Below are positions 36,649-46,360 of a DNA stretch of 64,000 nucleotides, in pieces (position 1 is the first letter of the stretch; each line of letters begins with the position of its first letter). The stretch comes from Clostridium beijerinckii. Lineage in GTDB: Bacteria > Bacillota > Clostridia > Clostridiales > Clostridiaceae. The translations under genes and the position numbers were made by a program. The notes under the pieces are model-generated. The model did no database searches. It saw only the letters and a list, made by a program, of their open reading frames with translations, and had not been told where the DNA came from. The DNA lies in assembly GCF_018223745.1 (NCBI RefSeq), contig NZ_CP073653.1, forward strand, positions 5,072,001-5,136,000. Reading direction: 5' to 3'.

Positions 36649-38082
36649 CTATAATATAGGCGATACCAATCTAATTAAGGACTCTTTAATTTTGAGAGAC
36701 AAACTCCTACCATCGTATATTTCCCTAGTTATCTCTTCTGAGCACTCCATGTCCTTTATAAACTGCTTTTCTCCATCCTTTGCAATTCTATCGTCATAAA
36801 TAAATGCATTAACTTCAAAGTTAAGCTTAAAACTTCTAATGTCTAAATTAGCTGTTCCTATACTCATTACTAACCCATCAGCTACTATGGTTTTTGCATG
36901 AATAAATCCATTTTGATAACTATATATTTTAACACCAGCTTCTAATAATTCTCCCACATAAGAACTTGCTGCCCACTGCATAAAGAAATGATCTGGTTTT
37001 CCCGGTATTATAATCCGTACATCTACTCCTGATAATGCAGAGATTTTTAATGATTCCAATATTGGCGAATCAAGGACTAAATATGGAGTTTCCAAATACA
37101 AATTATTCTTAGCATTATTAATTAATTTTAAATAAGCATTTCTTATATATTCTTCCTTGTGATCCGGACCACTAGTTACAATCTGTATTCCCACATCCCC
37201 TAAGTCTTTCTTGAATTCTTTTGCATATTTATTATAATCAATTATTTTTTCACCAGATGCATGGCACCAATCCAGTAAAAATCTTTCATTTAATGCATTA
37301 ACTGCTTCTCCTTCTATTCTTACATGGGTATCTCTCCAAAAACCAACTTCTGGATCCTCACTTATATACTCTTTTCCAACATTAAAACCTCCAACATAGC
37401 CGTACTGACCATCAATAACAACTATTTTTCTGTGATTTCTATAATTTATACGAGTATTTATATGCGGTAAAATTCCTGGAAAAAACAGTGAAAACTTCCC
37501 ACCTGCATTCAAGTATTCCCTAAGAACTTTTTTTCTTAGCTTGCGTGATCCCATACTATCTAATAACAATCTAACCTCTAATCCACTTTTAACTTTCTTA
37601 GTTAGTTCATCAAGTATCTGTTTTCCAATAGTATCTCCTCTAAATATATAATATTCAACATGAATAAACTTTTTAGCATTTTTTATGTCTTCAATTAACT
37701 GACTAAATTTTTCTTTTCCATTTACATATACATCAATTTTATTATTAGTAGTGTATTTTACGCCAGAATTATTAAAATTTAGCCTCCTTAAATCAGCAAA
37801 TTTTTCTCCGCCATCATGACCGTGTCTATTGGATTTATATGTATCGTTTAAGTTCTTTCTCTTCTTTTCATCAAACTTTATTTTTTCTTTAAAAATCTTT
37901 TGCCTGCTTAGATTTTGACCAAACATGATGTAAATCACAAATCCAAGGCCAGGTAAAATCATTAATATTAAGATCCATGCCCATGTTGTTGTAGGATCTT
38001 TTCTTTCTATAAACACTAATGATAAAGAAAAAAGTATATTTAAAACTAAAGTTATAACTGTTAAGCCTAAAAGTATGTTCAT
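36649..38082 (-). CDS. cls: Cardiolipin synthase
   Basis: Condenses two phosphatidylglycerols into cardiolipin at the membrane. 477 residues: two N-terminal transmembrane helices (about 1-25 and 33-53, the second with TWAWILILMILPGLGFVIY), then two phospholipase D domains. Each has an HKD motif: HRKIVVIDGQYGYVGG in the middle and HAKTIVADG with IGTANLDIRSF near the C-terminus. Usual length for the Firmicute enzyme. Divergent from the leuS leader; no gene lies in the AT-rich 38083-38300 stretch. Confidence 0.95.
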   Translation of the reverse strand: MNILLGLTVITLVLNILFSLSLVFIERKDPTTTWAWILILMILPGLGFVIYIMFGQNLSRQKIFKEKIKFDEKKRKNLNDTYKSNRHGHDGGEKFADLRRLNFNNSGVKYTTNNKIDVYVNGKEKFSQLIEDIKNAKKFIHVEYYIFRGDTIGKQILDELTKKVKSGLEVRLLLDSMGSRKLRKKVLREYLNAGGKFSLFFPGILPHINTRINYRNHRKIVVIDGQYGYVGGFNVGKEYISEDPEVGFWRDTHVRIEGEAVNALNERFLLDWCHASGEKIIDYNKYAKEFKKDLGDVGIQIVTSGPDHKEEYIRNAYLKLINNAKNNLYLETPYLVLDSPILESLKISALSGVDVRIIIPGKPDHFFMQWAASSYVGELLEAGVKIYSYQNGFIHAKTIVADGLVMSIGTANLDIRSFKLNFEVNAFIYDDRIAKDGEKQFIKDMECSEEITREIYDGRSLSLKIKESLIRLVSPIL

Positions 38083-38305
38083 TGATTCACATCCCTATAT
38101 TAAACTCTTTCCTATTCTAATATTGTATCATAATAACTCATTCTAAAAAAAATATTATTTGCTTTTTTTGAGATAATATTACTTATAGTAAAAATTAATT
38201 TCATTTTTGATTAGGAAAACTACTGCTAATATTATTCCAAATATTGCATAAACAATAAGTGGTAATAAGTTTTTACTATTAAACACATATATATAAGTCA
38301 ACTTC

Positions 38306-38335
38306 TTGACTTTTTTTGATTTCTTAATATATAAT
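38306..38335 (+). promoter_or_regulatory. leuS promoter
   Basis: TTGACT (38306-38311) and TATAAT (38330-38335) with an 18-base spacer, directly upstream of the T-box leader. Confidence 0.65.
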
Positions 38336-38344
38336 ATTATTAAA

Positions 38345-38592
38345 ATTTTATATTGTGCGATGAATAGGAGTATTAGTAATAATTATATCTTAAAGAGAGC
38401 TGTTGTTTGGTGTAAAATAGCGTTATATTATTATGAACTTGCCTAGGAGCTTACTTGTTAAAAGCAAGTACGGTAGACCCGTTAAAATAATAAGTGAGAA
38501 GGATAAATTTGTTTTTTTATCTCTTCTAATTAAGAGTGGTACCACGGAAATTATGCTTTCGTCTCTTTGTTTTAGAGATGAGAGCTTTTTTT
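38345..38592 (+). promoter_or_regulatory. T-box leader of leuS (leucine specifier CUU)
   Basis: A tRNA-sensing riboswitch. Stem I features are GATGAATAGGAGTA and AGAGAGCTGTT with GGTGTAAAATAGCG. The specifier codon CTT (Leu) lies at 38438-38440 in GAACTTGCC. The conserved antiterminator AGAGTGGTACCACGG is at 38533-38547. The terminator is 38555-38566 with 38574-38585 followed by seven Ts. Uncharged tRNA-Leu should pair through the T-box and allow read-through into leuS. Confidence 0.95.
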
Positions 38593-38733
38593 AATTTATC
38601 CATTATCAGTGCATAGATCTAATATTTTAATTAAAATTTTGTTTTAATAACATATTTTTCAATTATTATAAGCATTTTTCTTTTATATGCATTATATTGT
38701 GCATTTTACATTAAAATTATAGGAGGCTATATC

Positions 38734-41184
38734 ATGGCAAATTACGGAACAAAAATTGATGAAAAGTGGCAAAAATTTTGGGAGGAGAATGAGGTTTATA
38801 AATTTAATCCTGAAAATTCAGGTAAAAAACTCTATACATTAGAAATGTTTTCTTATCCATCAGGCGCTCAATTACATGCTGGTCACTGGTTTAACTATGG
38901 TCCAACAGATTCATGGGCAAGACTTAAGAGAATGCAAGGATATAATGTATTTCAACCAATGGGATTTGATGCCTTTGGATTACCTGCTGAAAATTATGCT
39001 ATAAAAACTGGAATTCATCCTCAAGATTCTACTTTAAAGAATATTGAGACAATGGAAAAACAATTGAAATCTATGGGTGCTATGTTTAACTGGGAAAACG
39101 AAGTTGTTACTTGTCTTCCTGATTATTATAAATGGACTCAATGGCTATTTTTGAAACTTTACGAGAAAGGTCTAGCTTACAGAAAAAAAGCGCCTGTAAA
39201 TTGGTGTCCATCATGCAATACAGTATTAGCTAATGAACAAGTTGTTGATGGTGTTTGTGAAAGATGTAGTACTGAAGTTACAAAGAAAGATCTTACTCAA
39301 TGGTTCTTTAAAATAACTGAGTACGGCGATGAATTACTTGATAAATTAGATGGTTTAGATTGGCCTGAAAAAACAAAGTCTATGCAAAAGCACTGGATTG
39401 GAAGATCTTATGGTGCAGAGGTTACTTTCAAAGTTAAGGGTTCAGATTTGAAATTCGATGTATTTACTACAAGAGTTGATACTTTAAACGGTGTTACTTA
39501 TGTAGTTCTAGCTCCTGAAAACAAATTAGTTGATGAGTTAACTCTTCCAGAGTATAAGGCTGCTGTTGAAGAATATAAGGAAGCTGCTGCAAAGCAATCT
39601 GAAATTGAAAGACAATCCGTTTCAAAAGAAAAGACAGGAGTATTCACAGGATCTTATGCTATTAACCCTATTAATGGAAAAATAGTTCCTATTTGGATTT
39701 CTGATTATGTATTGGCTACTTATGGTACAGGATGTGTTATGGCAGTTCCTGCTCATGATGAAAGAGATTTTGCTTTTGCAACAAAATTCAATTTACCAAT
39801 CGAAAGAGTTATAACGGATAAAGAAAATACTAATCCAGACCTTCCATATTGCGAATATGGAGTACTTGTTAATTCAGGAAAATTCGATGGATTAACAACT
39901 GATGAAGCTAAAAAGAAAATCGTTGAAGAATTAGAAAAAGATGAATTAGGAGCAATGAAGAAAAACTTCAGATTAAGAGACTGGCTAGTTTCAAGACAAA
40001 GATATTGGGGTGCTCCAATTCCTGTTATATACTGTGATGATTGTGGAATAGTTCCAGTACCTGAAAAGGATCTTCCAGTGAAACTTCCTTACAATGTTGA
40101 ATTTACACCAGATGGTAAATCACCATTAGGTAAATGTGAGGATTTTGTAAATACAACTTGTCCTCATTGTGGGAAGCCTGCAAAGAGAGAAGCTGATACT
40201 TTAGACACTTTTGTATGTTCATCTTTTTACTATTTAAGATATGTAGACAATAAAAACGATGATGCACCTTTTGATTCTGAAAAAGTCAACAAAATGCTTC
40301 CTGTAGACAAATATGTTGGTGGACCAGAACATGCTTGCATGCATTTATTATATGCTAGATTCATAACAAAAGCTTTAAGAGATATGGGATATTTAAACTT
40401 TGACGAACCATTCTTAAGCTTAACTCACCAAGGATTGATATTAGGACCAGATGGACTTAAAATGAGTAAATCAAAAGGAAATACTATTTCTCCTGATGAT
40501 TATATTAAAGAATATGGCGCTGACGTATTTAGAATGTACTTAATGTTTGGATTTGGTTATACTGAAGGTGGAGCTTGGAGCGACGACGGAATAAAATCTG
40601 TTGGAAAATTCGTGGATAGAATTGAAAGAATCCTTGAAAATTGCAGAAATATAATAAATTCAAATGAGAGCACTAAGGATTCTATTGATTCAGCTGAAAA
40701 AGAATTAAACTTCTGGAAACATAATACTATTAAAGGTGTTACTGAAGACGGAGATAAAATGCAATTTAACACTGCGATAGCAAGACTTATGGAGCTTACA
40801 AATGCTCTTAATAAGTACACTCAAGAAAATATTAAAAACGCAAACTTCTTAAAAGAAACTATAGTTGATTTCATAAAACTACTTGCACCATTTGCTCCTC
40901 ACTTTGCTGAAGAGCAATGGAGCTTACTTGGAAATAATTCAACAATCTTTAATGAAAAATGGCCAGAATTTAACCCTGCTGCTTTAGTTAAAGATGAAGT
41001 CGAAATTGCGATCCAAATAAATGGTAAAATAAAAGCTAAAATCATGGTAGCTTCTAATTTAGATGAAGAAGGTATAAAAGCTGCTTCATTAGAAAATGAG
41101 ACTATTAAAGAAAATACTGAAGGTAAAACTATAGTTAAAGTGATTGTAATTAAAGGAAGACTTGTTAATATAGTTGTGAAATAA
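38734..41184 (+). CDS. leuS: Leucyl-tRNA synthetase
   Basis: Charges tRNA-Leu. 816 residues, class Ia synthetase of bacterial type. HIGH-like HAGH in PSGAQLHAGHW, zinc-type Cys pairs in CPSCNTV and CERCS, and an editing domain (about 220-400, with FTTRVDTLNGVTYVVLAPE). A second Cys cluster is CDDCG and CPHCG. KMSKSKGN lies at about 575 and an anticodon-binding helical domain at the C-terminus. AGGAGG site before the ATG. Confidence 0.97.
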   Translation: MANYGTKIDEKWQKFWEENEVYKFNPENSGKKLYTLEMFSYPSGAQLHAGHWFNYGPTDSWARLKRMQGYNVFQPMGFDAFGLPAENYAIKTGIHPQDSTLKNIETMEKQLKSMGAMFNWENEVVTCLPDYYKWTQWLFLKLYEKGLAYRKKAPVNWCPSCNTVLANEQVVDGVCERCSTEVTKKDLTQWFFKITEYGDELLDKLDGLDWPEKTKSMQKHWIGRSYGAEVTFKVKGSDLKFDVFTTRVDTLNGVTYVVLAPENKLVDELTLPEYKAAVEEYKEAAAKQSEIERQSVSKEKTGVFTGSYAINPINGKIVPIWISDYVLATYGTGCVMAVPAHDERDFAFATKFNLPIERVITDKENTNPDLPYCEYGVLVNSGKFDGLTTDEAKKKIVEELEKDELGAMKKNFRLRDWLVSRQRYWGAPIPVIYCDDCGIVPVPEKDLPVKLPYNVEFTPDGKSPLGKCEDFVNTTCPHCGKPAKREADTLDTFVCSSFYYLRYVDNKNDDAPFDSEKVNKMLPVDKYVGGPEHACMHLLYARFITKALRDMGYLNFDEPFLSLTHQGLILGPDGLKMSKSKGNTISPDDYIKEYGADVFRMYLMFGFGYTEGGAWSDDGIKSVGKFVDRIERILENCRNIINSNESTKDSIDSAEKELNFWKHNTIKGVTEDGDKMQFNTAIARLMELTNALNKYTQENIKNANFLKETIVDFIKLLAPFAPHFAEEQWSLLGNNSTIFNEKWPEFNPAALVKDEVEIAIQINGKIKAKIMVASNLDEEGIKAASLENETIKENTEGKTIVKVIVIKGRLVNIVVK

Positions 41185-41185
41185 A

Positions 41186-41210
41186 AGAGTGGCCACTTGG
41201 CCACTTTTTT
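41186..41210 (+). terminator. Terminator after leuS
   Basis: AGTGGCC (41188-41194) and GGCCACT (41199-41205) with a 4-base loop, preceded by As and followed by six Ts. Starts right after the stop codon. Confidence 0.9.
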
Positions 41211-41247
41211 ATTTATGACTTTTCCTTATTCCTACTTATCCCCTTGC

Positions 41248-42084
41248 TTAACTATCAAAATTTATACTATTAAATATTCCTCCAATCTCCTTAAGTGAAT
41301 TAAATATTAAAGTCGGTTGTATTTCAGATTCCTTTAGATCTTTCATTTGAGTTTCCCCTGTCAAGACTAGAATTGTAACTGCCTTATTGCCTTTTCCTAT
41401 AGCAATATCTGTATATAACCTATCTCCTACAAAAGCGACTTCTTCTTCTTTAAGTTCCATATTCTTAAGTATATAATTTAAAGTATAAGGAGACGGCTTA
41501 CCAAAAAATGTAGGTTTCACTCCTGTAGATGCAGTAATCATTGAGCATATAGATCCGCAATCAGGCATAAAACCATTTTCTATAGGACAGTTGAAATCTG
41601 GATTTACCGCCAAGAAAGTAGCTCCATTTCTAATAAAGTCACATGCTTTTGAAACATTTTTATAGGCTAATGAAGTATCAAATCCTGCTACGACCACATC
41701 TGCATTTTCTTCTACTATATTAATATTTGAATTCACAAAATCTTTTTTTAAATATTCATTGCCTAAAACAAATACTCTTTTATTTTGAAATTCTCTTTTT
41801 ATATAATCAATTATTACTTCATTAGATATCATCATCATGTCATTCTTTACATCATAGCCCATATTAGTTATTTTTTTTATATAAAACTCAGCATTTTTTG
41901 AAGAATTGTTTGTAAAGAATTTAAACTTTATATTATTTCCATCTAATATTCTTAGGAATTCTATAGATCCATCTAATAGTGTGTTACCTAGGTATACTGT
42001 TCCATCTAAATCAAGAATAAAACATTTTATTTTTTTTAATAATGTTCTCTCATCTTCTTTTATATCTAAATATTTATTTAACAT
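41248..42084 (-). CDS. HAD-IIA sugar phosphatase, AraL/NagD-like
   Basis: 278-residue HAD superfamily type IIA phosphatase. ILDLDGTVYLGN holds the nucleophile, KFFTNNSSKN is motif II, the C2 cap has ANPDFNCP-like VNPDFNCPIENGF, and GKPSPYTLNYIL plus VGDRLYTDIAIG complete the core. In Bacillus, AraL sits beside AraM and dephosphorylates a range of sugar phosphates. Here it also follows an AraM-like gene, one base after its stop, so the two are co-transcribed. Confidence 0.9.
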   Translation of the reverse strand: MLNKYLDIKEDERTLLKKIKCFILDLDGTVYLGNTLLDGSIEFLRILDGNNIKFKFFTNNSSKNAEFYIKKITNMGYDVKNDMMMISNEVIIDYIKREFQNKRVFVLGNEYLKKDFVNSNINIVEENADVVVAGFDTSLAYKNVSKACDFIRNGATFLAVNPDFNCPIENGFMPDCGSICSMITASTGVKPTFFGKPSPYTLNYILKNMELKEEEVAFVGDRLYTDIAIGKGNKAVTILVLTGETQMKDLKESEIQPTLIFNSLKEIGGIFNSINFDS

Positions 42085-42085
42085 G

Positions 42086-43462
42086 CTATACCCTCTCAGC
42101 TAAATAATTTTTAATCTTATATGAAAATTCATCTAGTAAATCCAAATCACCTAAAAAGCTTAATATTGTATATCTTGGCCTAACCTCTTTAGCCATAACT
42201 ATTGCATCTAACATTATTTTAAGCTCAATTCCAACATCCTCTGGTTCAGCTGCTGCGCCAACTCTTTTGAGAATTGCTTTTATTTCCTCTGCTGTCGGAA
42301 TATCTTTAATAACATCTTTTATTTCATTAATATTTTCTCTAATGCTGCTAATTCTTTCTAATCTGCTTTCTATAGAATTCCTTTTTTCTTTTGCGGCTGT
42401 TTTAATAATTTCAGGTGCTGCTTTCCCATAAAATTGTTTAATATTTTTCTCCCATTGGTCCTGATCAAATAACTTAGCACTATTAATAGCTTGATCAAAA
42501 TTAAGTTCATATTCAGATAAGATTTCACGTAATTTCGTAGTTATGATTGTAGATATTCCCACCTTTGTTCCATGAAGTACAGCTTTTTTGCCTTCAAATA
42601 AAAACATCATTTCTAGATAATGAGCTAAATGATGTTCTGATCCCGAAGCAGGTCTTGAATTGCCAACAAAGCTCATAGCAATTCCAGTTAGAACTAATGC
42701 TTCCATTAGATTTTTTATTGCTGTTTCATCTCTATTTATCATTTTCTCCGAATTATCCATACATTTTTGTATAGAATCCTCTACCATTTTAACTGTTACA
42801 TCACAATAATATTCTTTATTTATAATCTTGCTGAGTTTCCAATCATTTAATGCAGAATACTTTCCAACAATATCACCAAATCCAGCTAGAATCATTTCCA
42901 TAGGCGCATCTTTTAGTATATTAACATCTCCGATAATTGCTTTAGGAACATCAACTTGATAAGTAGTTTTAAGATTTTCAACTATTAATGCAGAACCATT
43001 TGATGCAAAACCATCCATAGATGGTGCAGTAGCCACAATAACTGATGAAATATCTAATTTATGACTAATAAATTTGCCTAAATCATTTAATGTACCTGAG
43101 CCTATTGTTAAAATAACATCTACATCTTTATCAAATTGCATAAATAGTTTACCTAAAGCACTTTCATCAGGAACAAGGTCATCCTCTGGTTCAAATATAA
43201 ATTTTTTATACTCAAATTTTCCTTCTTTCAATGCAGTCTCAACTTGATTTCCAGCTGCTTTATAAGTATTTTTATCCGCTACAACTAATGAATTTTTAAA
43301 TCCTAGATCTCTTAATATATCAGGCACTTTTTTAATTGCATCTTTTTCTATTAATACACGTTCTAAACCTATATTATGTGCTTTACCACATGTGCATTTT
43401 AACCCACTTTTTAAAAAATCATCTATTTTTAAATCACTGACATTGTTTATATTTAACTCCAT
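42086..43462 (-). CDS. araM: AraM-like sn-glycerol-1-phosphate dehydrogenase
   Basis: Reduces dihydroxyacetone phosphate to sn-glycerol-1-phosphate, the archaeal-type stereoisomer, in known AraM proteins. 458 residues. N-terminal CTCGKAHNIGLERV with a Cys-rich start, NAD-binding TIGSGTLNDLGKF, TAPSMDGFASNGSA. Metal ligands come from GFGDIVGKYSALNDW, GSEHHLAHYLE and VLHGTKVG. The C-terminal part is longer than archaeal EgsA, as in AraM. ATG at 43462 chosen over a GTG inside the ribosome site. Pairs with the AraL-like phosphatase downstream. Confidence 0.88.
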   Translation of the reverse strand: MELNINNVSDLKIDDFLKSGLKCTCGKAHNIGLERVLIEKDAIKKVPDILRDLGFKNSLVVADKNTYKAAGNQVETALKEGKFEYKKFIFEPEDDLVPDESALGKLFMQFDKDVDVILTIGSGTLNDLGKFISHKLDISSVIVATAPSMDGFASNGSALIVENLKTTYQVDVPKAIIGDVNILKDAPMEMILAGFGDIVGKYSALNDWKLSKIINKEYYCDVTVKMVEDSIQKCMDNSEKMINRDETAIKNLMEALVLTGIAMSFVGNSRPASGSEHHLAHYLEMMFLFEGKKAVLHGTKVGISTIITTKLREILSEYELNFDQAINSAKLFDQDQWEKNIKQFYGKAAPEIIKTAAKEKRNSIESRLERISSIRENINEIKDVIKDIPTAEEIKAILKRVGAAAEPEDVGIELKIMLDAIVMAKEVRPRYTILSFLGDLDLLDEFSYKIKNYLAERV

Positions 43463-43505
43463 GCATATCACTTCCTAATTAATATTTTTGCTTAATTAAC
43501 AATGC

Positions 43506-43593
43506 GTATGTTGCAATATTGGGCATATGTCTGAAAATCTTTATACATAGGTAACTTAATATAGTTATAATGAAGCTCAAAATTGCAACATAC
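43506..43593. repeat. 12-bp inverted repeat upstream of araM
   Basis: GTATGTTGCAAT (43506-43517) and ATTGCAACATAC (43582-43593) are exact inverted copies with 64 bases between, lying between the araM start and dispersed repeat copy A. Could be an operator pair or the base of a long RNA stem. Confidence 0.5.
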
Positions 43594-43596
43594 ATA

Positions 43597-43723
43597 TTTA
43601 TCTGATGTCTAGCCGCTGTAACACTCCCTCTTCTATAAGTGGGAGATAACAGCGGCACGACCCTAGATAAGTTCAACTAAGATTCAGATGGGGATCAAAC
43701 CCCACCTGAATCAAGTTTCACTT
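43597..43723 (-). repeat. Dispersed structured repeat, copy A
   Basis: About 127 bp between the EIID stop and araM. On the minus strand it starts AAGTGAAACTTGATTCAGG. It forms a hairpin around GGTGGGG and CCCCATC (43684-43706). Next comes a strong GCCGCTGT to ACAGCGGC stem with an inner CTCCC/GGGAG stem, and then CTAG. Copy B at 46361 matches it along its whole length. No coding function seen. Confidence 0.8.
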
Positions 43724-43735
43724 GATTTTTATTAA

Positions 43736-44593
43736 TTAAAATATACCTAAAACTCCTAAAATAGCTCCTGCAAGTATAAGTACAACCATTAATTTAATTG
43801 GAGATGTCCCTCTTCTTACCATTTTTAACACAATTAATGTTAGTGCAAACGGTATCAAGCCAGGCATTAGTTTATCTAATAAATCTGTTTGCAAACTAAA
43901 TTTAACTTCTCCCATATTAAAACTTAAATTAGTTTGTAAAGTAATGAATCTTCCAACTAGCCCTCCCATTACTAGAGTTCCGAGTACTGATGCAGTCTCA
44001 ATAACTTTATTAATTTTTCCACCTTGTAGTATTTGTTCTACCGCTTTCTTACCAAGATTATATCCACTCATCCATAGACTTAATGAAATACTAGTCATTA
44101 TTACATATTGAGCTATTAAAAATATAATTGGACCAAAAATATTCTTAGTATTTGTAATTCCTATACATATTGCAAGCAAAATAGGTGTAATAATTCCCTG
44201 TGTCAATGTATCACCAACACCTGCAAGTGGCCCCATTAATCCTGTTTTTATTGCATTAAAACCTTCATCATTAATTGGATTACCACTAGCTTTCTCCTCT
44301 TCCATGGCTATAGTAATACCATGTATAACTGATCCACAAATAGGTTCTGTATTAAAAAATGCTAAATGCCTTTGTACTGCTGCTTTTTTATCTTCGTTAT
44401 TTTTATATAATTTCTTTATTACAGGTAACATGGAGTGTGCAAAAGCCGTAGCTTGTAATCTTTCGTAATTATAATTTGATTGTGCGAAAAAAAACCATCT
44501 AATCCATGACTTAATTACATCTCTTTTATCTAAAACTTTAGTTTTATTATCATCAATTGATTTATTTTCAGGTATAATCTTTATATTTGACAT
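43736..44593 (-). CDS. PTS mannose-class EIID component, second system
   Basis: 285-residue membrane subunit. Motifs: IRWFFFAQSNYNYERLQATAF near the N-terminus, FFNTEPICGSVIHGI, and LMGPLAGVGDTLTQGI. Hydrophobic helices and a C-terminal VVLILAGAILGVLGIF follow. A longer hydrophilic N-terminus than the first system. Last of four PTS genes; structured repeat copy A begins a few bases after its stop. Substrate unknown. Confidence 0.93.
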   Translation of the reverse strand: MSNIKIIPENKSIDDNKTKVLDKRDVIKSWIRWFFFAQSNYNYERLQATAFAHSMLPVIKKLYKNNEDKKAAVQRHLAFFNTEPICGSVIHGITIAMEEEKASGNPINDEGFNAIKTGLMGPLAGVGDTLTQGIITPILLAICIGITNTKNIFGPIIFLIAQYVIMTSISLSLWMSGYNLGKKAVEQILQGGKINKVIETASVLGTLVMGGLVGRFITLQTNLSFNMGEVKFSLQTDLLDKLMPGLIPFALTLIVLKMVRRGTSPIKLMVVLILAGAILGVLGIF

Positions 44594-44620
44594 GTATATT
44601 CCCCCCTTGTAAATTTTCTT

Positions 44621-45382
44621 CTATGCATTATTAGGTGATGAATTATTGCCTTTTATTGCAGTTACAGTTAATGCGATTACTAATCCTATTATAGAAATGA
44701 TAACTATATCAAGTTTAAAGTATACTGACATTATGATCCCTAGTACAAAAAATGGCATTGTAAATGAGTTTCCTATTAGTTTTAAATTCATTGCAATACC
44801 TAGTGCTGGTAACATTGCTCCTATTACATTAAATACATGCAATACACTATCATTCATAACACTTAACATTCCAGACACTGCATCTGGACCAAAATATACT
44901 ACTAATGTAGCTGGTATAAAACTAAGTAAAAATAACACTATTTGCGGTGGTATTGTATTTATGAGACTAAGTGAATCTATATTTCCCTTTTCTACCTCTC
45001 TATCAGCCCAATGAACAAAAAATGAGTTGATTGTCATTTTTCCTATCCATAATACTGTAGCTATAGTTCCAAGTGGAACTGCGATTGCCATAGCAGTTGA
45101 TACATCTAAACCAGAAGTTATAGCTAATGCAGTACCTGCATATCCTGCAAATGATGGATCCCCCATTTGAGCTCCACCTGCTGATATAAATCCTAAATAT
45201 ATAACATTTATACCTGCACCTATTAATGCTCCCTCTAAAGGTTGTCCTAATATTATTCCTGTTATTAGTCCTGCTACTAAAGGCCTATTAAATGTAAAAA
45301 ATCCAACATAAGTAAACCATGGACTCCATGAAATATAGTAAAATAACCCTATTAATACCGCTTGAAAAATCGTAACATGCAT
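44621..45382 (-). CDS. PTS mannose-class EIIC component, second system
   Basis: 253-residue integral membrane protein with NRPLVAGLITGIILGQPLEG and AGINVIYLGFISAGGAQMGD, the family's signature loops. Works with EIID as the sugar channel. GGAGGAA ribosome site. The LevR partner is 889 residues and lacks the EIIB-like domain found in the first activator, so the two systems belong to different branches. Confidence 0.93.
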   Translation of the reverse strand: MHVTIFQAVLIGLFYYISWSPWFTYVGFFTFNRPLVAGLITGIILGQPLEGALIGAGINVIYLGFISAGGAQMGDPSFAGYAGTALAITSGLDVSTAMAIAVPLGTIATVLWIGKMTINSFFVHWADREVEKGNIDSLSLINTIPPQIVLFLLSFIPATLVVYFGPDAVSGMLSVMNDSVLHVFNVIGAMLPALGIAMNLKLIGNSFTMPFFVLGIIMSVYFKLDIVIISIIGLVIALTVTAIKGNNSSPNNA

Positions 45383-45416
45383 ATAAATTCCTCCTAAATT
45401 ATAATTTAATTATTAA

Positions 45417-45896
45417 TTATTTCTTTAATAATTTATCTAATGCTATTTGTTTTGCATCAGGAACAATTTGCATAAAAACATTCACACCACATCTTATAAG
45501 CTCTATAAATGCTTCTCTTTCTTCATCAGAAACTGAAATATTTTTATATAATTGTTTTCTTCCTTGCCTTGCACCCATTCCTCCAAGATTTAACTCCTTA
45601 ATTCCAATTCCTGCTTTTACAAGGCTAAGGACAGTCATAGGAGCTTTAACTAAAACCAATATTTTCTCACCATCGTCATCTTTATTTAAAATTTCAACTG
45701 CATCATCTACTCCATATATCTCCACTTTAAGTGAACTAGGTGCTGCAGATTTTAGAACCATTTGCATAAATGAATCTTGTGCTACTGCATCGTCTACTAC
45801 TATAATTTTAGTTGCCTTTGTAATTTTAGACCATGCAGTTGCAACTTGACCATGAATTAGCCTATCATCAATTCTTGTAAGAACAATATTTAACAT
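45417..45896 (-). CDS. PTS mannose-class EIIB component, second system
   Basis: 159-residue phosphocarrier with the canonical RIDDRLIHGQVATAW; His15 is the active residue, as in Bacillus LevE. KIIVVDDAVAQD follows as usual. Located between EIIA (23 bases) and EIIC (34 bases). Confidence 0.94.
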   Translation of the reverse strand: MLNIVLTRIDDRLIHGQVATAWSKITKATKIIVVDDAVAQDSFMQMVLKSAAPSSLKVEIYGVDDAVEILNKDDDGEKILVLVKAPMTVLSLVKAGIGIKELNLGGMGARQGRKQLYKNISVSDEEREAFIELIRCGVNVFMQIVPDAKQIALDKLLKK

Positions 45897-45919
45897 ATAT
45901 AATCTCTCCCTTTTTTGAT

Positions 45920-46336
45920 TTATTTTAATAATGTATTTAATTCATTAAATAATTCTTTTACTCCCATAACTCCTGCTTCCATGCAATGCCTAGTCAATTC
46001 ATCTAACTCATAAGATTCTCTCATAGTAATTGCCTCAAGTAACATAGGTAAATTAACGCCTGTTATACATTTAAATTTAATATCACTTACTTTATTTGAA
46101 TTTAAAGCAACAACATTATAAGGACTTCCACCTAACAGATCTGCCAGTACTAAAACACCTTGACCACTTTCTAATAATTTAATTGATTCTCTAACTTTGT
46201 CTCCTAGTACTTCGATACTATCTCCATGTTCAAGTCCTAAAGTTAATATCTTATCTTGTTTTCCTACAATAAGCTCAGCACTTTTTAATATTTCTTCTGA
46301 AAATTTTCCGTGAGTGACGAGTAAAATTCCTATCAT
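45920..46336 (-). CDS. PTS mannose-class EIIA component, second system
   Basis: 138-residue EIIA-Man protein with active His9 in LLVTHGKFSEE and VLADLLGGSPYNV. The ATG at 46336 has GGAGGTG upstream; a GTG start lies inside that site. First gene of the sigma-54 operon. Its mRNA should carry a leader of about 154 bases formed almost wholly by repeat copy B. Confidence 0.94.
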   Translation of the reverse strand: MIGILLVTHGKFSEEILKSAELIVGKQDKILTLGLEHGDSIEVLGDKVRESIKLLESGQGVLVLADLLGGSPYNVVALNSNKVSDIKFKCITGVNLPMLLEAITMRESYELDELTRHCMEAGVMGVKELFNELNTLLK

Positions 46337-46360
46337 AAGATTCACCTCCTCTTGTTTTTC

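Noticed and set aside
43479..43676. 65-codon minus-strand frame with a hydrophobic middle
   Set aside because: Starts with TTG inside the structured repeat, has no ribosome site and overlaps the araM ribosome region; its sequence is explained by the repeat and the inverted repeat next to it.
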